A stretch of 64,000 nucleotides of DNA from Stenotrophomonas sp. 704A1 (lineage in GTDB: Bacteria > Pseudomonadota > Gammaproteobacteria > Xanthomonadales > Xanthomonadaceae), in contig NZ_CP130831.1 of assembly GCF_030549525.1 (NCBI RefSeq), positions 521,501-585,500 on the forward strand, read 5' to 3'. The position numbers were made by a program, and so were the translations under genes. This document shows positions 34,638 through 42,821 of the stretch, piece after piece (within the stretch, counting starts at the first letter, position 1; each line of letters begins with the position of its first letter). A model generated the notes under the pieces. The model saw nothing but the letters and a program-made list of their open reading frames with translations. It was not told the origin of the DNA and ran no database searches.

Positions 34638-36479
34638 CTATTTCGGCTGGTAACGCACGCTCAGCTGATACTCGCGACCGGGCTGGTTGAACCACGCCAC
34701 GGTTTCGTAGCGGCGGTCGAACACATTGGCCGCGCGTGCCAGTACCGACCACGACGGCGTCAGCGCGTATTCCGCGCGCAGGTCCAGCGTGCCGTAGCCG
34801 GCCAGCTTCACCGCATTGGCGGCATCGTCGTAGCGCTTGCCGGCGCCCTGCACGGTCAGCCCAGCGCGGAAGTCGCCGAAGCGGCGGTCCACGTCCAGGC
34901 GCGCGGTCTGCTGTGCACGGCGCGGCAGCCAGTTGTCGAACTGCGTGCTGCCACGGGTGCGGTTGCGCGGGTCGGTGTAGCTCAGCTGGGCGTTGACATC
35001 GAAGCCGGCCAGCACGACGCCACCGGTCAGTTCGGCGCCGCGGATCCGTGCCTTCTCGATCTGCTGCATCCTGAAGGTTGCGGCGTCATAGGTGATCAGG
35101 TCATCGATGCGGGTTTCATACAGGTCCAGGCCCCAATGCCAGCCCTGGCCCTGCTGCGAGATGCCGATGTTGGCGCTCTTCGAGGTCTCCGGGTCCAGCG
35201 TCGGCACGCCACTCCACGGGTCGTACAGGTCGCTGAAGGTCGGTGCCTTGAAGGCGGTGCCATAGCTGGCGTTGATGCGCAGGCCATGAACCAGCGCCAT
35301 CGCCCAGCCGAGGCTGCCGGTGGCGTGATTGCCGAACTGCGCATTGTCGTCATTGCGCGCACTGGCCTGCAGCTGGTGGCGGCCGAAGCGGGCCTGGTAC
35401 TGCATGAACACACCGGTGTTGCGGCGGCTTTCGACCAGATAGCCTGCGCTGCTGCCATCCAGGTTGTCCTCGCTCCAGTCGACGCCGGCGCTCAGCAGCT
35501 GGCCGTCGGCCACGCCGATGTCGGCCTGCAGCGATGCACTGTCGCGGTGCGTCTGTGCGCTGCCGTGCGCGTCGAAATCACCGCGATTGTCCGATTCGTT
35601 GTCGCTGCGGCCGACATTGGCGGTCAGCGCCAGCCGTTCGGACGGGGTGTAGCGCAGCTTGCCGGCCAGCACCTGCTGGCGCGTTTCGGAGTAGTTGTAG
35701 TAGCCGTCGTAGTGGTTCTCGCCATCGGCGCGCAGCGCGCTGCCTTCCACGCTCCACTGCGGGCTGAAGGTGTAGCCGCCGCGCAGGCTCTTGGACACGT
35801 TGCGATAGCCATCGCGGTCGGGCTCATCGGCGAAGCAGCCGGCGAACAGCGTGGCCGAGCCCCGGCAGGCGTCGATGCCATCCGAGTGCTGGTAGGCAAT
35901 GTCGGCGCCGAACCAGCCGCGCTCGGTGCCGCCACCGATGCCGCCACTGGCTTCACGCAGGCCGTTGCTGCCGCCACCGAGCTGGAAGTGCGGTGCGAAG
36001 TCGCCCTGGTTGCGGCGGGTGAAGATCTGGATCACGCCGCCGATGGCATCGGCGCCGTACAGGCTGGACTGGGGGCCGCGCACGATTTCCACGCGCTCGA
36101 TCTGCGCCAGCGGCAGGTCCTGGTACATCGCCAGGCCGAGGTCGGCGCTGTTGATGCGCACGCCATCCACCAGTACCACGGTGTGCGAGGAATTGGTGCC
36201 GCGCAGGAACAGCGAGCTCTGCTTGCCCAGGCCGCCGGCGTTGGTCAGGTTGATGCCGGCACGGCCCTGCAGCAGTTCCTGCAGCGAGGTCGCCTGGCTG
36301 GATTCGATCTGGGCGCGGTCGATCACCTGTGCCGGCGCGATGCTGTCCTGCAGGGCGATGGGGGTGCGGGTGGCGGTGACCAGCACCTGGTCCAGGTCGG
36401 CGGTGCCTGCATCGGCGCGGGCCAGCGCGGGCAGGGCGGCCAGCATGGCCAGTGACAACACGGAAATCTGCAGCTTCAT
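34638..36479 (-). CDS. btuB: TonB-dependent vitamin B12 receptor BtuB
   Basis: 613 residues, the size of E. coli BtuB. Signal peptide 1-23 (ends ARA), TonB box region LDQVLVTATRTP (29-40), plug domain to ~150 (LFLRGTNSSHTVVLVDGVRI, IEIVRGP-type GPQSSLYG), then a 22-strand barrel ending in the aromatic-rich EYQLSVRYQPK. It imports cobalamins across the outer membrane using TonB energy. A cobalamin riboswitch precedes it, which confirms the substrate. ATG preceded by GGAG. Confidence 0.95.
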   Translation of the reverse strand: MKLQISVLSLAMLAALPALARADAGTADLDQVLVTATRTPIALQDSIAPAQVIDRAQIESSQATSLQELLQGRAGINLTNAGGLGKQSSLFLRGTNSSHTVVLVDGVRINSADLGLAMYQDLPLAQIERVEIVRGPQSSLYGADAIGGVIQIFTRRNQGDFAPHFQLGGGSNGLREASGGIGGGTERGWFGADIAYQHSDGIDACRGSATLFAGCFADEPDRDGYRNVSKSLRGGYTFSPQWSVEGSALRADGENHYDGYYNYSETRQQVLAGKLRYTPSERLALTANVGRSDNESDNRGDFDAHGSAQTHRDSASLQADIGVADGQLLSAGVDWSEDNLDGSSAGYLVESRRNTGVFMQYQARFGRHQLQASARNDDNAQFGNHATGSLGWAMALVHGLRINASYGTAFKAPTFSDLYDPWSGVPTLDPETSKSANIGISQQGQGWHWGLDLYETRIDDLITYDAATFRMQQIEKARIRGAELTGGVVLAGFDVNAQLSYTDPRNRTRGSTQFDNWLPRRAQQTARLDVDRRFGDFRAGLTVQGAGKRYDDAANAVKLAGYGTLDLRAEYALTPSWSVLARAANVFDRRYETVAWFNQPGREYQLSVRYQPK

Positions 36480-36599
36480 CGGGGGGACTCCAGGTGCCGC
36501 GCACGCCCGCGCGGCGAAGGGGAGGAGTCGCAGGGACAGGCAAGCGCCGACGCGACGGCGATCGCCATGCGCGTCCAGCGCCATGCCCACCGCATCGCG
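36480..36599 (-). promoter_or_regulatory. btuB leader between riboswitch and start codon
   Basis: Roughly 120 nt with GC-rich dyads and the btuB ribosome site GGAG (36486-36489 on the complement). It is the likely expression platform; I see no T-rich intrinsic terminator, so control at translation initiation is the better guess. Confidence 0.4.
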
Positions 36600-36790
36600 A
36601 CCTGAGGCTTCCGGGCCGGTCTCCGGGCTCGCCGCCAGGTGGCGCGAGGCCACCGTCCAGGCGCCTTCCCATGCCTGCGGCACAGTGGCGGGTTGCCTGG
36701 AACTGACGTGCTTACCGTTGCGGGGGCAGCGCCGGCATGGCGTGTTGCCACGCGTCACCGGCTTCCCGTTTCAACCTGCCGGCAGGGCCG
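36600..36790 (-). ncRNA. Cobalamin riboswitch upstream of btuB
   Basis: Read on the minus strand the leader contains GGTTGAAACGGGAAGCCGGT, then GCTGCCCCCGCAACGGTAAG, CGCCACTGTGCC and the B12-box-like GCCCGGAGACCGGCC (36614-36630). These are the conserved blocks of the adenosylcobalamin aptamer in the right order. About 120 nt separate the aptamer from the btuB ATG, room for an expression platform. High B12 should switch btuB off. Confidence 0.93.
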
Positions 36791-36873
36791 CAGGTCACCT
36801 GGAAGTGCGCGCAGTCTACGGCATCACCAGCTGGTAGAGTGAGGTGGTCACCTGCTCGCCCGTTGGAAATTGG

Positions 36874-38004
36874 ATGATGGTTGCAAAGGACCGCCTGCAG
36901 TTCCTCGATTCACTTCGGGGCTTGGCTGCCGTGTATGTCGTGTTGTTCCACGTACAGTCGATGCCGGCGCCGGCGCTGCCCGTGGCGGGCTGGTTGTTGC
37001 CGATACTGCAGCTGGGGGCCACCGGCGTCGCCCTGTTCTTCGTGATCAGCGCGTTCTCGCTGTGCTACACCCTCCCTCGCCACCAGGCCAGCGGTCGGCC
37101 GTTGCTGAGTTTCTATCTGCACCGGTTCCTGCGCATCGCTCCGCTGTTCTACGTCCTGCTGGCATTCTCTGTTTTCAGGGATGGCCGGGGCAGTCATGCC
37201 GGTCATCCCTGGGCCGAGATCGTCGCCAATGCCACCTTTACCTTCAATCTGTTCCCCGGCTGGGAGCAGGGCATCGTCTGGGCCAGCTGGGCGGTGGGCG
37301 TGGAAATGCTGTTCTATGCCATCTTCCCCGCGCTGATCCTGCTGGTGAACAACGGCCGGAGAGCGTGGATCCTGCTGTTGTGCCTGCTGGGTCTGGCAGC
37401 GTTGGCAGGCAACGGCTGGCTGGGCGCACGCGCAGCCGCATCGCTGGGGGGGTATGGCTGGCTGAGGCACGGGCCGGTGTTTGCGATGGGCCTGGTGGCC
37501 TTCCACATGCACAGCGCACTTTCGCGGTTGGCGCCGGCGCCGGCGCGGCGGTGGGGGATGGCGTTGAACATCACCGGCGCGCTGATACTGCTGCTGGTCG
37601 TGACGGGGATCGTGGGTGGATGGAGCGGCGCCGGTCAATGGCAGCTGACCGGCCTGGGCTATCTGGCGCTGTTGCTCGGCTGCTCGCAATGCCCCCCACG
37701 CTGGCTGGTCAATCGCACGACGGCCTGGCTGGGCACGGTGAGCTATTCGCTCTACCTCGGTCATCCGATCGTGATTGCCGTGCTGGGGCCGGTGTTCGGC
37801 CGCGTACTCGGCGTGACCGGTGAGGGAACAGCCGGTTATCTGGTATGTGCCGCAGTGGTCCTGGCGGTGTCGCTGCCGCTGGCCGCGCTGGGGCACCGCT
37901 GCGTTGAAGCGCCGATGATACGGCTGGGCAAGCGCATGATGGCGTCATTGTCCGTGCCTCGCGCAGGCCTTCGTTCCGGACCGGCGGAGAGTGGGCCACG
38001 CTAG
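36874..38004 (+). CDS. Acyltransferase-3 family membrane protein (OafA/YrhL type)
   Basis: 376 residues, about ten TM helices throughout. Family motif near the N-terminus: FLDSLRGLAAVYVVLFHV with Arg15 and catalytic His26; later FYLHRFLRIAPLF and the late SYSLYLGHP. These enzymes transfer acyl groups to cell-surface glycans or lipids from the cytoplasmic face. ATG 36874 is preferred (GTTGGAA upstream); a GTG at 36844 is possible. The stop TAG overlaps the TAGAAT -10 of the next unit. Confidence 0.85.
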   Translation: MMVAKDRLQFLDSLRGLAAVYVVLFHVQSMPAPALPVAGWLLPILQLGATGVALFFVISAFSLCYTLPRHQASGRPLLSFYLHRFLRIAPLFYVLLAFSVFRDGRGSHAGHPWAEIVANATFTFNLFPGWEQGIVWASWAVGVEMLFYAIFPALILLVNNGRRAWILLLCLLGLAALAGNGWLGARAAASLGGYGWLRHGPVFAMGLVAFHMHSALSRLAPAPARRWGMALNITGALILLLVVTGIVGGWSGAGQWQLTGLGYLALLLGCSQCPPRWLVNRTTAWLGTVSYSLYLGHPIVIAVLGPVFGRVLGVTGEGTAGYLVCAAVVLAVSLPLAALGHRCVEAPMIRLGKRMMASLSVPRAGLRSGPAESGPR

Positions 38005-38007
38005 AAT
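38002..38007 (+). promoter_or_regulatory. Probable -10 element TAGAAT
   Basis: TAGAATGGTGCGCC, embedded in the stop codon of the acyltransferase gene, ahead of the mini-ORF and histidine phosphatase. Transcription would start around 38014, next to a CCCCGctgCGGGG hairpin. Confidence 0.4.
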
Positions 38008-38052
38008 GGTGCGCCCCGCTGCGGGGATGCTGTCTGGAAGTGAGTCGTGCCC

Positions 38053-38139
38053 ATGATGTTGCTGCAATCGTCGACCTGTCCCACGCGCTGCGCGTGCCCG
38101 CCCCGGGGCCGCCCCATGCGCGCGGTTCCCGCGCCATGA
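38053..38139 (+). CDS. Possible translationally coupled leader peptide (28 aa)
   Basis: ATGATG at 38053 opens MMLLQSSTCPTRCACPPRGR and ends RPMRAVPAP; its TGA overlaps the ATG of the histidine phosphatase (ATGA). A GGAAGTGAG stretch lies 8 bp ahead, whereas the phosphatase ATG itself has no ribosome site within the mini-ORF sequence. The three cysteines in CPTRCAC are unusual. Role inferred only: coupling, or a sensing leader ORF. Confidence 0.4.
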   Translation: MMLLQSSTCPTRCACPPRGRPMRAVPAP

Positions 38140-38714
38140 TCCTCGACCTGGTCCGTCATGCCGGCAACGGTCGTGATGAATTCCTCGATGGCCGCAGCGA
38201 TCCCCCCCAGCTGGCCCGCCTGCCACAGGAGCTGGTCGAGGCCTACGCCGGCCAGCACTGGGAACGGGTGATCAGTTCGCCACGCCTGCGTTCCCTGCAT
38301 ACGGCAATGGCCTTGGCCACCCCGCGCGGGCTGGACGTGGAGTCGGACGAGGAGTGGGAGGAACTGGATTTCGGCGATTGGGACGGGCAGTCGCTGTTCG
38401 ATCTGCCGGAGGACGCGCTGGCCGCCTTCCATGCCGATCCGCATTCGTTCCCGCCGCCCAACGGCGAAAGCTGGGGCCACTTCGAACGGCGCATCGCGCG
38501 CGCGCTGGATCGCCTGCTGGATGACGATGATCCACCGCCGACGGTGGTGGTCAGCCACGGCGGCCCGTTGCGCATGGTGCTGTCGCAGGTGTGTGGCCTG
38601 CCGATGTCGTTGTGCTGGGCGCTGCGTATCGACCACGGCACGCGTCTGCGCGTCCGGCTGGAACGCGCTGACGTCGGGCTGGTCGGTGAACTGCTGGAAC
38701 TGCAGCAGCCGTGA
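38136..38714 (+). CDS. Histidine phosphatase superfamily protein (CobC/GpmB-like)
   Basis: 192 residues. Catalytic RHAG (Arg7-His8) at the N-terminus, SSPRLRSLHTAMAL (second Arg), EELDFGDWDG with the acidic proton donor, and VVSHGGPLRMVL with the second His. The LDFGDWDG block resembles alpha-ribazole phosphatase CobC, but general phosphomonoesterases share it, so the substrate is open. No ribosome site directly ahead; start overlaps the mini-ORF stop. Confidence 0.85.
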   Translation: MILDLVRHAGNGRDEFLDGRSDPPQLARLPQELVEAYAGQHWERVISSPRLRSLHTAMALATPRGLDVESDEEWEELDFGDWDGQSLFDLPEDALAAFHADPHSFPPPNGESWGHFERRIARALDRLLDDDDPPPTVVVSHGGPLRMVLSQVCGLPMSLCWALRIDHGTRLRVRLERADVGLVGELLELQQP

Positions 38715-38719
38715 GTGCA

Positions 38720-38744
38720 CTCGCCGGGCGTGGCCCGGCGCTAC
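38720..38744 (-). repeat. GTAG REP repeat (SMAG), single unit
   Basis: TCGCCGGGCGTGGCCCGGCG then CTAC between the phosphatase gene and the convergent TfoX_C gene. Confidence 0.8.
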
Positions 38745-38780
38745 CGGTCCGGTGCGCCCTGTGTGGCGCCGGGCCGTGCA

Positions 38781-39143
38781 TCAGTCCTCGTCGGCGTACC
38801 CGGGCGCGCTGTCTTCGGCGTCATCGTCGGCGTCGAAGCGCTGCTCATGCACCGGGCCCGATGCCGGGCCGGCGGCTTTCAGCGGGTGTGCGGCGATGCG
38901 CGCTTCGTAGTCCTGCACGAGCGCCTCGCGCTGGGGCTCGCTGAGTTCCTGCCAATGGCAGTCCAGCAGCGCGCCTTCCAGCGAGTACAGCAGGTTCAGG
39001 CTGGGCTTGAAGCCGGCGCGCTTGACCTTGACGAATGCGCCGACCGCCCCGGTGGCGACCAGATCCTCGCGGCTGCGCAGGCCCACCTGACGCAGCCACG
39101 CCGCACTCTTGGGCCCGATGTTGCGCAGCTTGGCCGCGCTCAT
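38781..39143 (-). CDS. TfoX C-terminal domain protein
   Basis: 120 residues. Residues 1-80 match the TfoX_C helix-hairpin-helix-like domain (MSAAKLRNIGPKSAAWLRQV, then GLRSREDLVATGAVGAFVKV, NLLYSLEGALLDCHW). It lacks the N-terminal TfoX domain, and the tail is acidic (DADDDAEDSAPGYADED). Such stand-alone domains are widespread, with no proven role; a link to competence is not implied. The ATG overlaps the fRMsr stop (ATGA), so they are one operon. Confidence 0.88.
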   Translation of the reverse strand: MSAAKLRNIGPKSAAWLRQVGLRSREDLVATGAVGAFVKVKRAGFKPSLNLLYSLEGALLDCHWQELSEPQREALVQDYEARIAAHPLKAAGPASGPVHEQRFDADDDAEDSAPGYADED

Positions 39144-39622
39144 CCCAGGGCCTCGACGAACACACGGGCAATCGCTTCCAGACCTGCCTGGTCGTCGGCA
39201 TCGAAGCGGCCGATCCGGGGGCTGTCGATGTCGAACACGCCGATCAGTTCATCACCGCGGACCAGCGGTACCACCAGCTCCGAGCGCGAGGCCGAATCAC
39301 AGGCGATGTGGCCCGGGAACGCATCCACATCGTCGATGCGCTGGGTGACCCGCTGGCTGGCCGCGGCACCGCACACGCCCTTGTCCAGCGGAATGCGCAC
39401 GCAGGCCGGCAGGCCCTGGAACGGGCCGACCACCAGCTCCTTGCCGTCATAGAGGTAGAAGCCCACCCAGTTCAGGTCGGGCAGGGCGTGGTAGACCAGC
39501 GCCGAGAGGTTGGCCGCATTGGCGATGCGGTCGGACTCGTCGTAGACCAGGCCACGGGCCTGTTCCAGCAGCTGGGCGTATTGTTCCGGCTTGCTGCCGG
39601 TGAGCGAGGCATTGGCGAACAT
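39140..39622 (-). CDS. msrC: Free methionine-(R)-sulfoxide reductase (GAF domain)
   Basis: 160 residues, a single GAF domain. The three catalytic/resolving cysteines of fRMsr are present: Cys74 (LPACVRIP), Cys84 (KGVCGAAAS) and Cys108 (HIACDSASRSE). It reduces free, not protein-bound, Met-R-sulfoxide in the cytoplasm. First gene of a pair with the TfoX_C protein. Fourth methionine-sulfoxide repair enzyme in this window. Confidence 0.93.
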   Translation of the reverse strand: MFANASLTGSKPEQYAQLLEQARGLVYDESDRIANAANLSALVYHALPDLNWVGFYLYDGKELVVGPFQGLPACVRIPLDKGVCGAAASQRVTQRIDDVDAFPGHIACDSASRSELVVPLVRGDELIGVFDIDSPRIGRFDADDQAGLEAIARVFVEALG

Positions 39623-39653
39623 GACCGCAGTCTAGCAAGCACGTGGGGCCGGC

Positions 39654-39659
39654 GATAAT
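39654..39659 (+). promoter_or_regulatory. Probable -10 element GATAAT for bioD
   Basis: GATAATGCAGCCCC lies 28 bp ahead of the bioD ATG, another member of the recurring -10 pattern. Confidence 0.35.
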
Positions 39660-39687
39660 GCAGCCCCGCCATCCGCTGGAGCCGTCG

Positions 39688-40374
39688 ATGTCCTTGCCTG
39701 CCACGCTGCCGCCTGCCCTGTTCGTCACGGGCACCGATACCGAGATCGGCAAGACCGCCGCCAGCACCGCCCTGCTGCATGCGCTGCGGCACCGTGGTCT
39801 GCGTGCGGTGGGCATGAAGCCGGTGGCCAGCGGCAGCCAGGATCTGGGCCAGGGCCTGCGCAACGAGGATGCCCTGGCGCTGCAGGCGGCCAGCTGGCCG
39901 GTGCCGGACTATGCCGACCTCAACCCCTACGCGCTGCGGCAGCCGCTGGCGCCTGAACTGGCCGCCGCCGAGGATGGCGTACGCATCGAGCTGGCACCAA
40001 TCGTGGCTGCGTTCGAGCGCCTGCGGGCGCAGGCCGATGTGGTGGTGGTGGAAGGCGTTGGAGGATGGCTGGCGCCACTGTCGGCGCAGCTGGATCAGCT
40101 CGACCTGGTGCGCGCCCTGCGGCTGCCGGTGGTGCTGGTGGTCGGCATGCGGCTGGGCTGCGTCAACCACGCCCGGCTGACCCTGCAGGCACTGCAGGCC
40201 GCTGGCGTGGCCTGCGCGGGGTGGATCGGCAACCACGTCGATCCGGCGATGCAGCGCCAGGATGAGAACTTCGCCACGCTGCAGCAGCGCCTGCCGATGC
40301 CGTGCTGGGGCCGGCTGCCGCATCTGCCGGGTGCCAGGGGCGAAGCGCTGGGCGCGCATCTGCACAGCACGTGA
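39688..40374 (+). CDS. bioD: Dethiobiotin synthase
   Basis: 228 residues. Walker A variant GTDTEIGKT (15-23), carbamate-forming Lys44 in GMKPVASG, and VVVEGVGGWLAPLS. It carboxylates 7,8-diaminopelargonic acid to dethiobiotin with ATP. It stands alone here; other biotin genes are not in the window. Start behind CTGGAGCCGTCG. Confidence 0.94.
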   Translation: MSLPATLPPALFVTGTDTEIGKTAASTALLHALRHRGLRAVGMKPVASGSQDLGQGLRNEDALALQAASWPVPDYADLNPYALRQPLAPELAAAEDGVRIELAPIVAAFERLRAQADVVVVEGVGGWLAPLSAQLDQLDLVRALRLPVVLVVGMRLGCVNHARLTLQALQAAGVACAGWIGNHVDPAMQRQDENFATLQQRLPMPCWGRLPHLPGARGEALGAHLHST

Positions 40375-40376
40375 TG

Positions 40377-40402
40377 GTTGCGCCGGGCCATGCCCGGCGA
40401 GC
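40377..40402 (+). repeat. REP repeat with altered terminus
   Basis: GTTGCGCCGGGCCATGCCCG plus GCGAGC: same stem as the SMAG units, but GTAG reads GTTG. It separates convergent bioD and the MocR gene. Confidence 0.65.
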
Positions 40403-40456
40403 GCGCAGCGCGGCGCCCGGGGAAGCCCACAGGCAGGGCCCGGCACTGCCGCTCCA

Positions 40457-41899
40457 TCAGCGCGCTGCCAGTTCCCGCGCGATCGCGCCCAGGCGCTCCA
40501 CCGCGCTGACGAAGCGCGCGTCCAGGGCCTGGCAGCACGACAGCCGCAGGCAGTGCCGGTAACGCGCGCCGCGCGAATACACCTGCCCAGGCATGAACAC
40601 GATGTCCTCCTGCAGGGCCCGCTCGAACAGCTCGCGGGTATCCACGCCCGGCAGCTCGAGCCACAGCAGGAAGCCGCCCTGCGGCTCGGTCGCGCAGGTT
40701 CCCGCCGGGAAATGCTCGGCCACCAGCTGGCGCAGGCGGCCGACCTGCTCGCGGTACAGCCGGCGCATCCGATGCAGGTGGTGTTCGTAGCTGCCCGCTT
40801 CCAGATAGGCGGCGACCGCATCGCCGAGCAGCTGCGGCTCGCCACCGGTGGACTGGAACTTGAGCAGGGCGATGCGCTCGGCGAAGCGGCCGCCATCGAG
40901 CCAGCCGATCCGGTAGTCCGGCGCCAGGGTCTTGGAGAAACCGCCCACCACCATCACCCAGCCATCGCGGTCGAAGGCTTTCAGCAAAGGTGCCGGCGGT
41001 TCACTGAACTGCAGCTCGGCATACACCGCATCTTCGATGAGCGGCAGCTGGCGCGCGTTGACCAGCTCGGCCAGCCGTCGCTTGGCGTCGACCGGCATGG
41101 TGCAGCCCAGCGGGTTGTGCACGGTCGGCATCACCACCAGCGCGGCCAGCGGCGTGTGCTCCAGCAGCGCGTCCAGCGCATCCACGTCCAGACCGTGCTG
41201 CGGGTGGGTGGGCAGCTCGATCGGTTGCAGGCCGAGGGTACTCAGCAAGGGATACAGGTTGAAGTACGAGGGCGCTTCAATGCCGACCGCATCACCGGGC
41301 CGGGTCACCGCACGCAGTGCCAGCTGCAGCGCCTCCATGGCGCCGTGGGTCAGCAGCAGCCGATCGGCGTGGGTGTGCAGGCCCAGCCGTGGGCCGCGCC
41401 GCACGATCTGCGCCAGCAGGCGTGGCGAGCCGTTCGGGCGCGCATAGGTTTCCACCGTCTGCAGGCCATGCCGCAACACCTGTGCGGTGTGCCGGGCCAG
41501 CTGCGCACCAGGATAGAACTGGCGTCCGCGCGGCCCGGCAAAGGCCAGGTCGATGACCCCCGGGCGCCGCTGCGCTTCCAGCACGCGTGCCATCAGGGCC
41601 TGCTGCAGCGGCGCGGTGGGCGCCGACGGTGCATCGCGCAGCGACCGCTGCGGGGCCGACAGTCGCGGCGCGACTTCGAACCCGGCCTTGGGCCGTGGAA
41701 TGACCAGGCCGGCGTCTTCCAGCTGGCGATACGCCGCGATCACGGTGTTCAGGCTGAGCTGCCGCTGCGAGGCCATCTGCCGCAGCGAGGGCAGGCGGCT
41801 GCCGACTGGAAGGCGCCCGCCATGGATGGCTTCAGCCAGCTCATCGGACAGCCGCTGGTAGCGGGGAGGAATCATCGAGGTGCTGTCTTCTGTATCCAT
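40457..41899 (-). CDS. MocR-type GntR/aminotransferase-fold regulator
   Basis: 480 residues. N-terminal GntR wHTH (~8-75: PPRYQRLSDELAEAIHGGRL, LPSLRQMASQRQLSLNTVIA) fused to a class I aminotransferase domain (~110-475) with the PLP-binding Lys323 in GGFSKTLAPDYRIGW, and the NPLGCTMP loop. MocR proteins sense PLP-linked metabolites and regulate divergent genes, but no divergent coding gene lies here, only the region with an orphan plus-strand terminator. Start at MDTEDSTSM. Confidence 0.9.
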   Translation of the reverse strand: MDTEDSTSMIPPRYQRLSDELAEAIHGGRLPVGSRLPSLRQMASQRQLSLNTVIAAYRQLEDAGLVIPRPKAGFEVAPRLSAPQRSLRDAPSAPTAPLQQALMARVLEAQRRPGVIDLAFAGPRGRQFYPGAQLARHTAQVLRHGLQTVETYARPNGSPRLLAQIVRRGPRLGLHTHADRLLLTHGAMEALQLALRAVTRPGDAVGIEAPSYFNLYPLLSTLGLQPIELPTHPQHGLDVDALDALLEHTPLAALVVMPTVHNPLGCTMPVDAKRRLAELVNARQLPLIEDAVYAELQFSEPPAPLLKAFDRDGWVMVVGGFSKTLAPDYRIGWLDGGRFAERIALLKFQSTGGEPQLLGDAVAAYLEAGSYEHHLHRMRRLYREQVGRLRQLVAEHFPAGTCATEPQGGFLLWLELPGVDTRELFERALQEDIVFMPGQVYSRGARYRHCLRLSCCQALDARFVSAVERLGAIARELAAR

Positions 41900-41997
41900 C
41901 GAACTGGCCCGCGCCTGATGCTGTACCCATGATGCTGGCGAGCCTAGCATGGGTCTGTCGGGCGGACCTGATCGGGGCCGTATCGATACTTCCCATG

Positions 41998-42028
41998 CGC
42001 ACGGCCCAGTGGCCGTGCGTCTTTTTTT
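41998..42028 (+). terminator. Strong intrinsic terminator on the plus strand, no obvious gene
   Basis: CGCACGGCC-cagt-GGCCGTGCG (41998-42019) followed by TC and seven T. It lies between two minus-strand genes, so it terminates a plus-strand transcript of at most a few hundred nt, possibly a small RNA starting near the MocR promoter. Confidence 0.75.
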
Positions 42029-42035
42029 GCATGGG

Positions 42036-42061
42036 CCCGCCGGGCATGGCCCGGCGCTACC
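42036..42061 (-). repeat. GTAG REP repeat (SMAG), single unit
   Basis: CCGCCGGGCATGGCCCGGCG then CTAC, just beyond the msrA stop codon. Confidence 0.85.
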
Positions 42062-42069
42062 CGACCGGT

Positions 42070-42807
42070 TCAGCGCATCGGCACCAGCGCCGCATCGCGC
42101 CGGTAGAGCGCCGGGAACTGCCGGCCCAGTGCCGCCAGCTTCGGTGCGTCGTAGTAGCGGATGTAGGCTGCCTGCGGGTAGTTGGCCATGTAGTTCTGGT
42201 GGTAGCTTTCGGCCGGGTAGAAGCGCTGGCCGCTGGCCACCTGGGTCACGATCGGTGCCCGGTAGCTGCCGGCCTGGCGCAGCTGCTCGATGTACGCGCG
42301 GCTGGCTGCCTGCTGGCGCGGGTCGTCGCTGAAGATCGCCGACCGGTACTGGCTGCCGTGGTCGGGGCCCTGGCGGTTGAGCTGGGTCGGGTCGTGCACC
42401 ACCGAGAAGAACACCTGCATCAATTGCCCGTAGCTCACCTGGCGCGGGTCGTAGTCCACCTTGACTGCTTCGGCATGGCCGGTACGGCCGCTGGCAACGC
42501 GCTCGTAACGGGCGTCGGCGGCGCTGCCGCCCACGTAGCCGGACACCGCGTTGCTGACCCCTTTGACGTGCTGGAACACACCCTGCACGCCCCAGAAGCA
42601 GCCGCCGGCAAACACCACGCTGGCGTGCGTGGCGTCATCGCCGAACGCGGCGTCGCCGCTGGGTGCGGGCAGCGCCTGCTGCTGCGCGCTGGCCTCGGCA
42701 GGCGCCGCCATCGCGCCGTGGTCGACCAGCAACACGCCAGCGATCAGCGCGGTGGCCACCAGCGCAGCGACGCCAGCGGCAACACCTTGTTCGAATGAGA
42801 GTTTCAT
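42070..42807 (-). CDS. msrA: Peptide-methionine (S)-S-oxide reductase MsrA, membrane-anchored/periplasmic
   Basis: 245 residues. An N-terminal hydrophobic segment (VAAGVAALVATALIAGVLLV, 9-28) should export or anchor it, then MsrA with catalytic Cys70 (AGGCFWGVQ), HAEAVKVDYDP and the family end SYHQNY. It reduces Met-S-sulfoxide in envelope proteins. AGGAGG lies 5 bp before the second of two tandem ATGs, which was chosen. Last gene of msrB-dipZ-msrA, 14 bp after dipZ. Confidence 0.93.
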   Translation of the reverse strand: MKLSFEQGVAAGVAALVATALIAGVLLVDHGAMAAPAEASAQQQALPAPSGDAAFGDDATHASVVFAGGCFWGVQGVFQHVKGVSNAVSGYVGGSAADARYERVASGRTGHAEAVKVDYDPRQVSYGQLMQVFFSVVHDPTQLNRQGPDHGSQYRSAIFSDDPRQQAASRAYIEQLRQAGSYRAPIVTQVASGQRFYPAESYHQNYMANYPQAAYIRYYDAPKLAALGRQFPALYRRDAALVPMR

Positions 42808-42821
42808 CATGTCCTCCTGGT

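Noticed and set aside
36844..36873. GTG start for the acyltransferase
   Set aside because: It would add ten residues outside the conserved start; the ATG at 36874 has a better upstream purine stretch. Not excluded.
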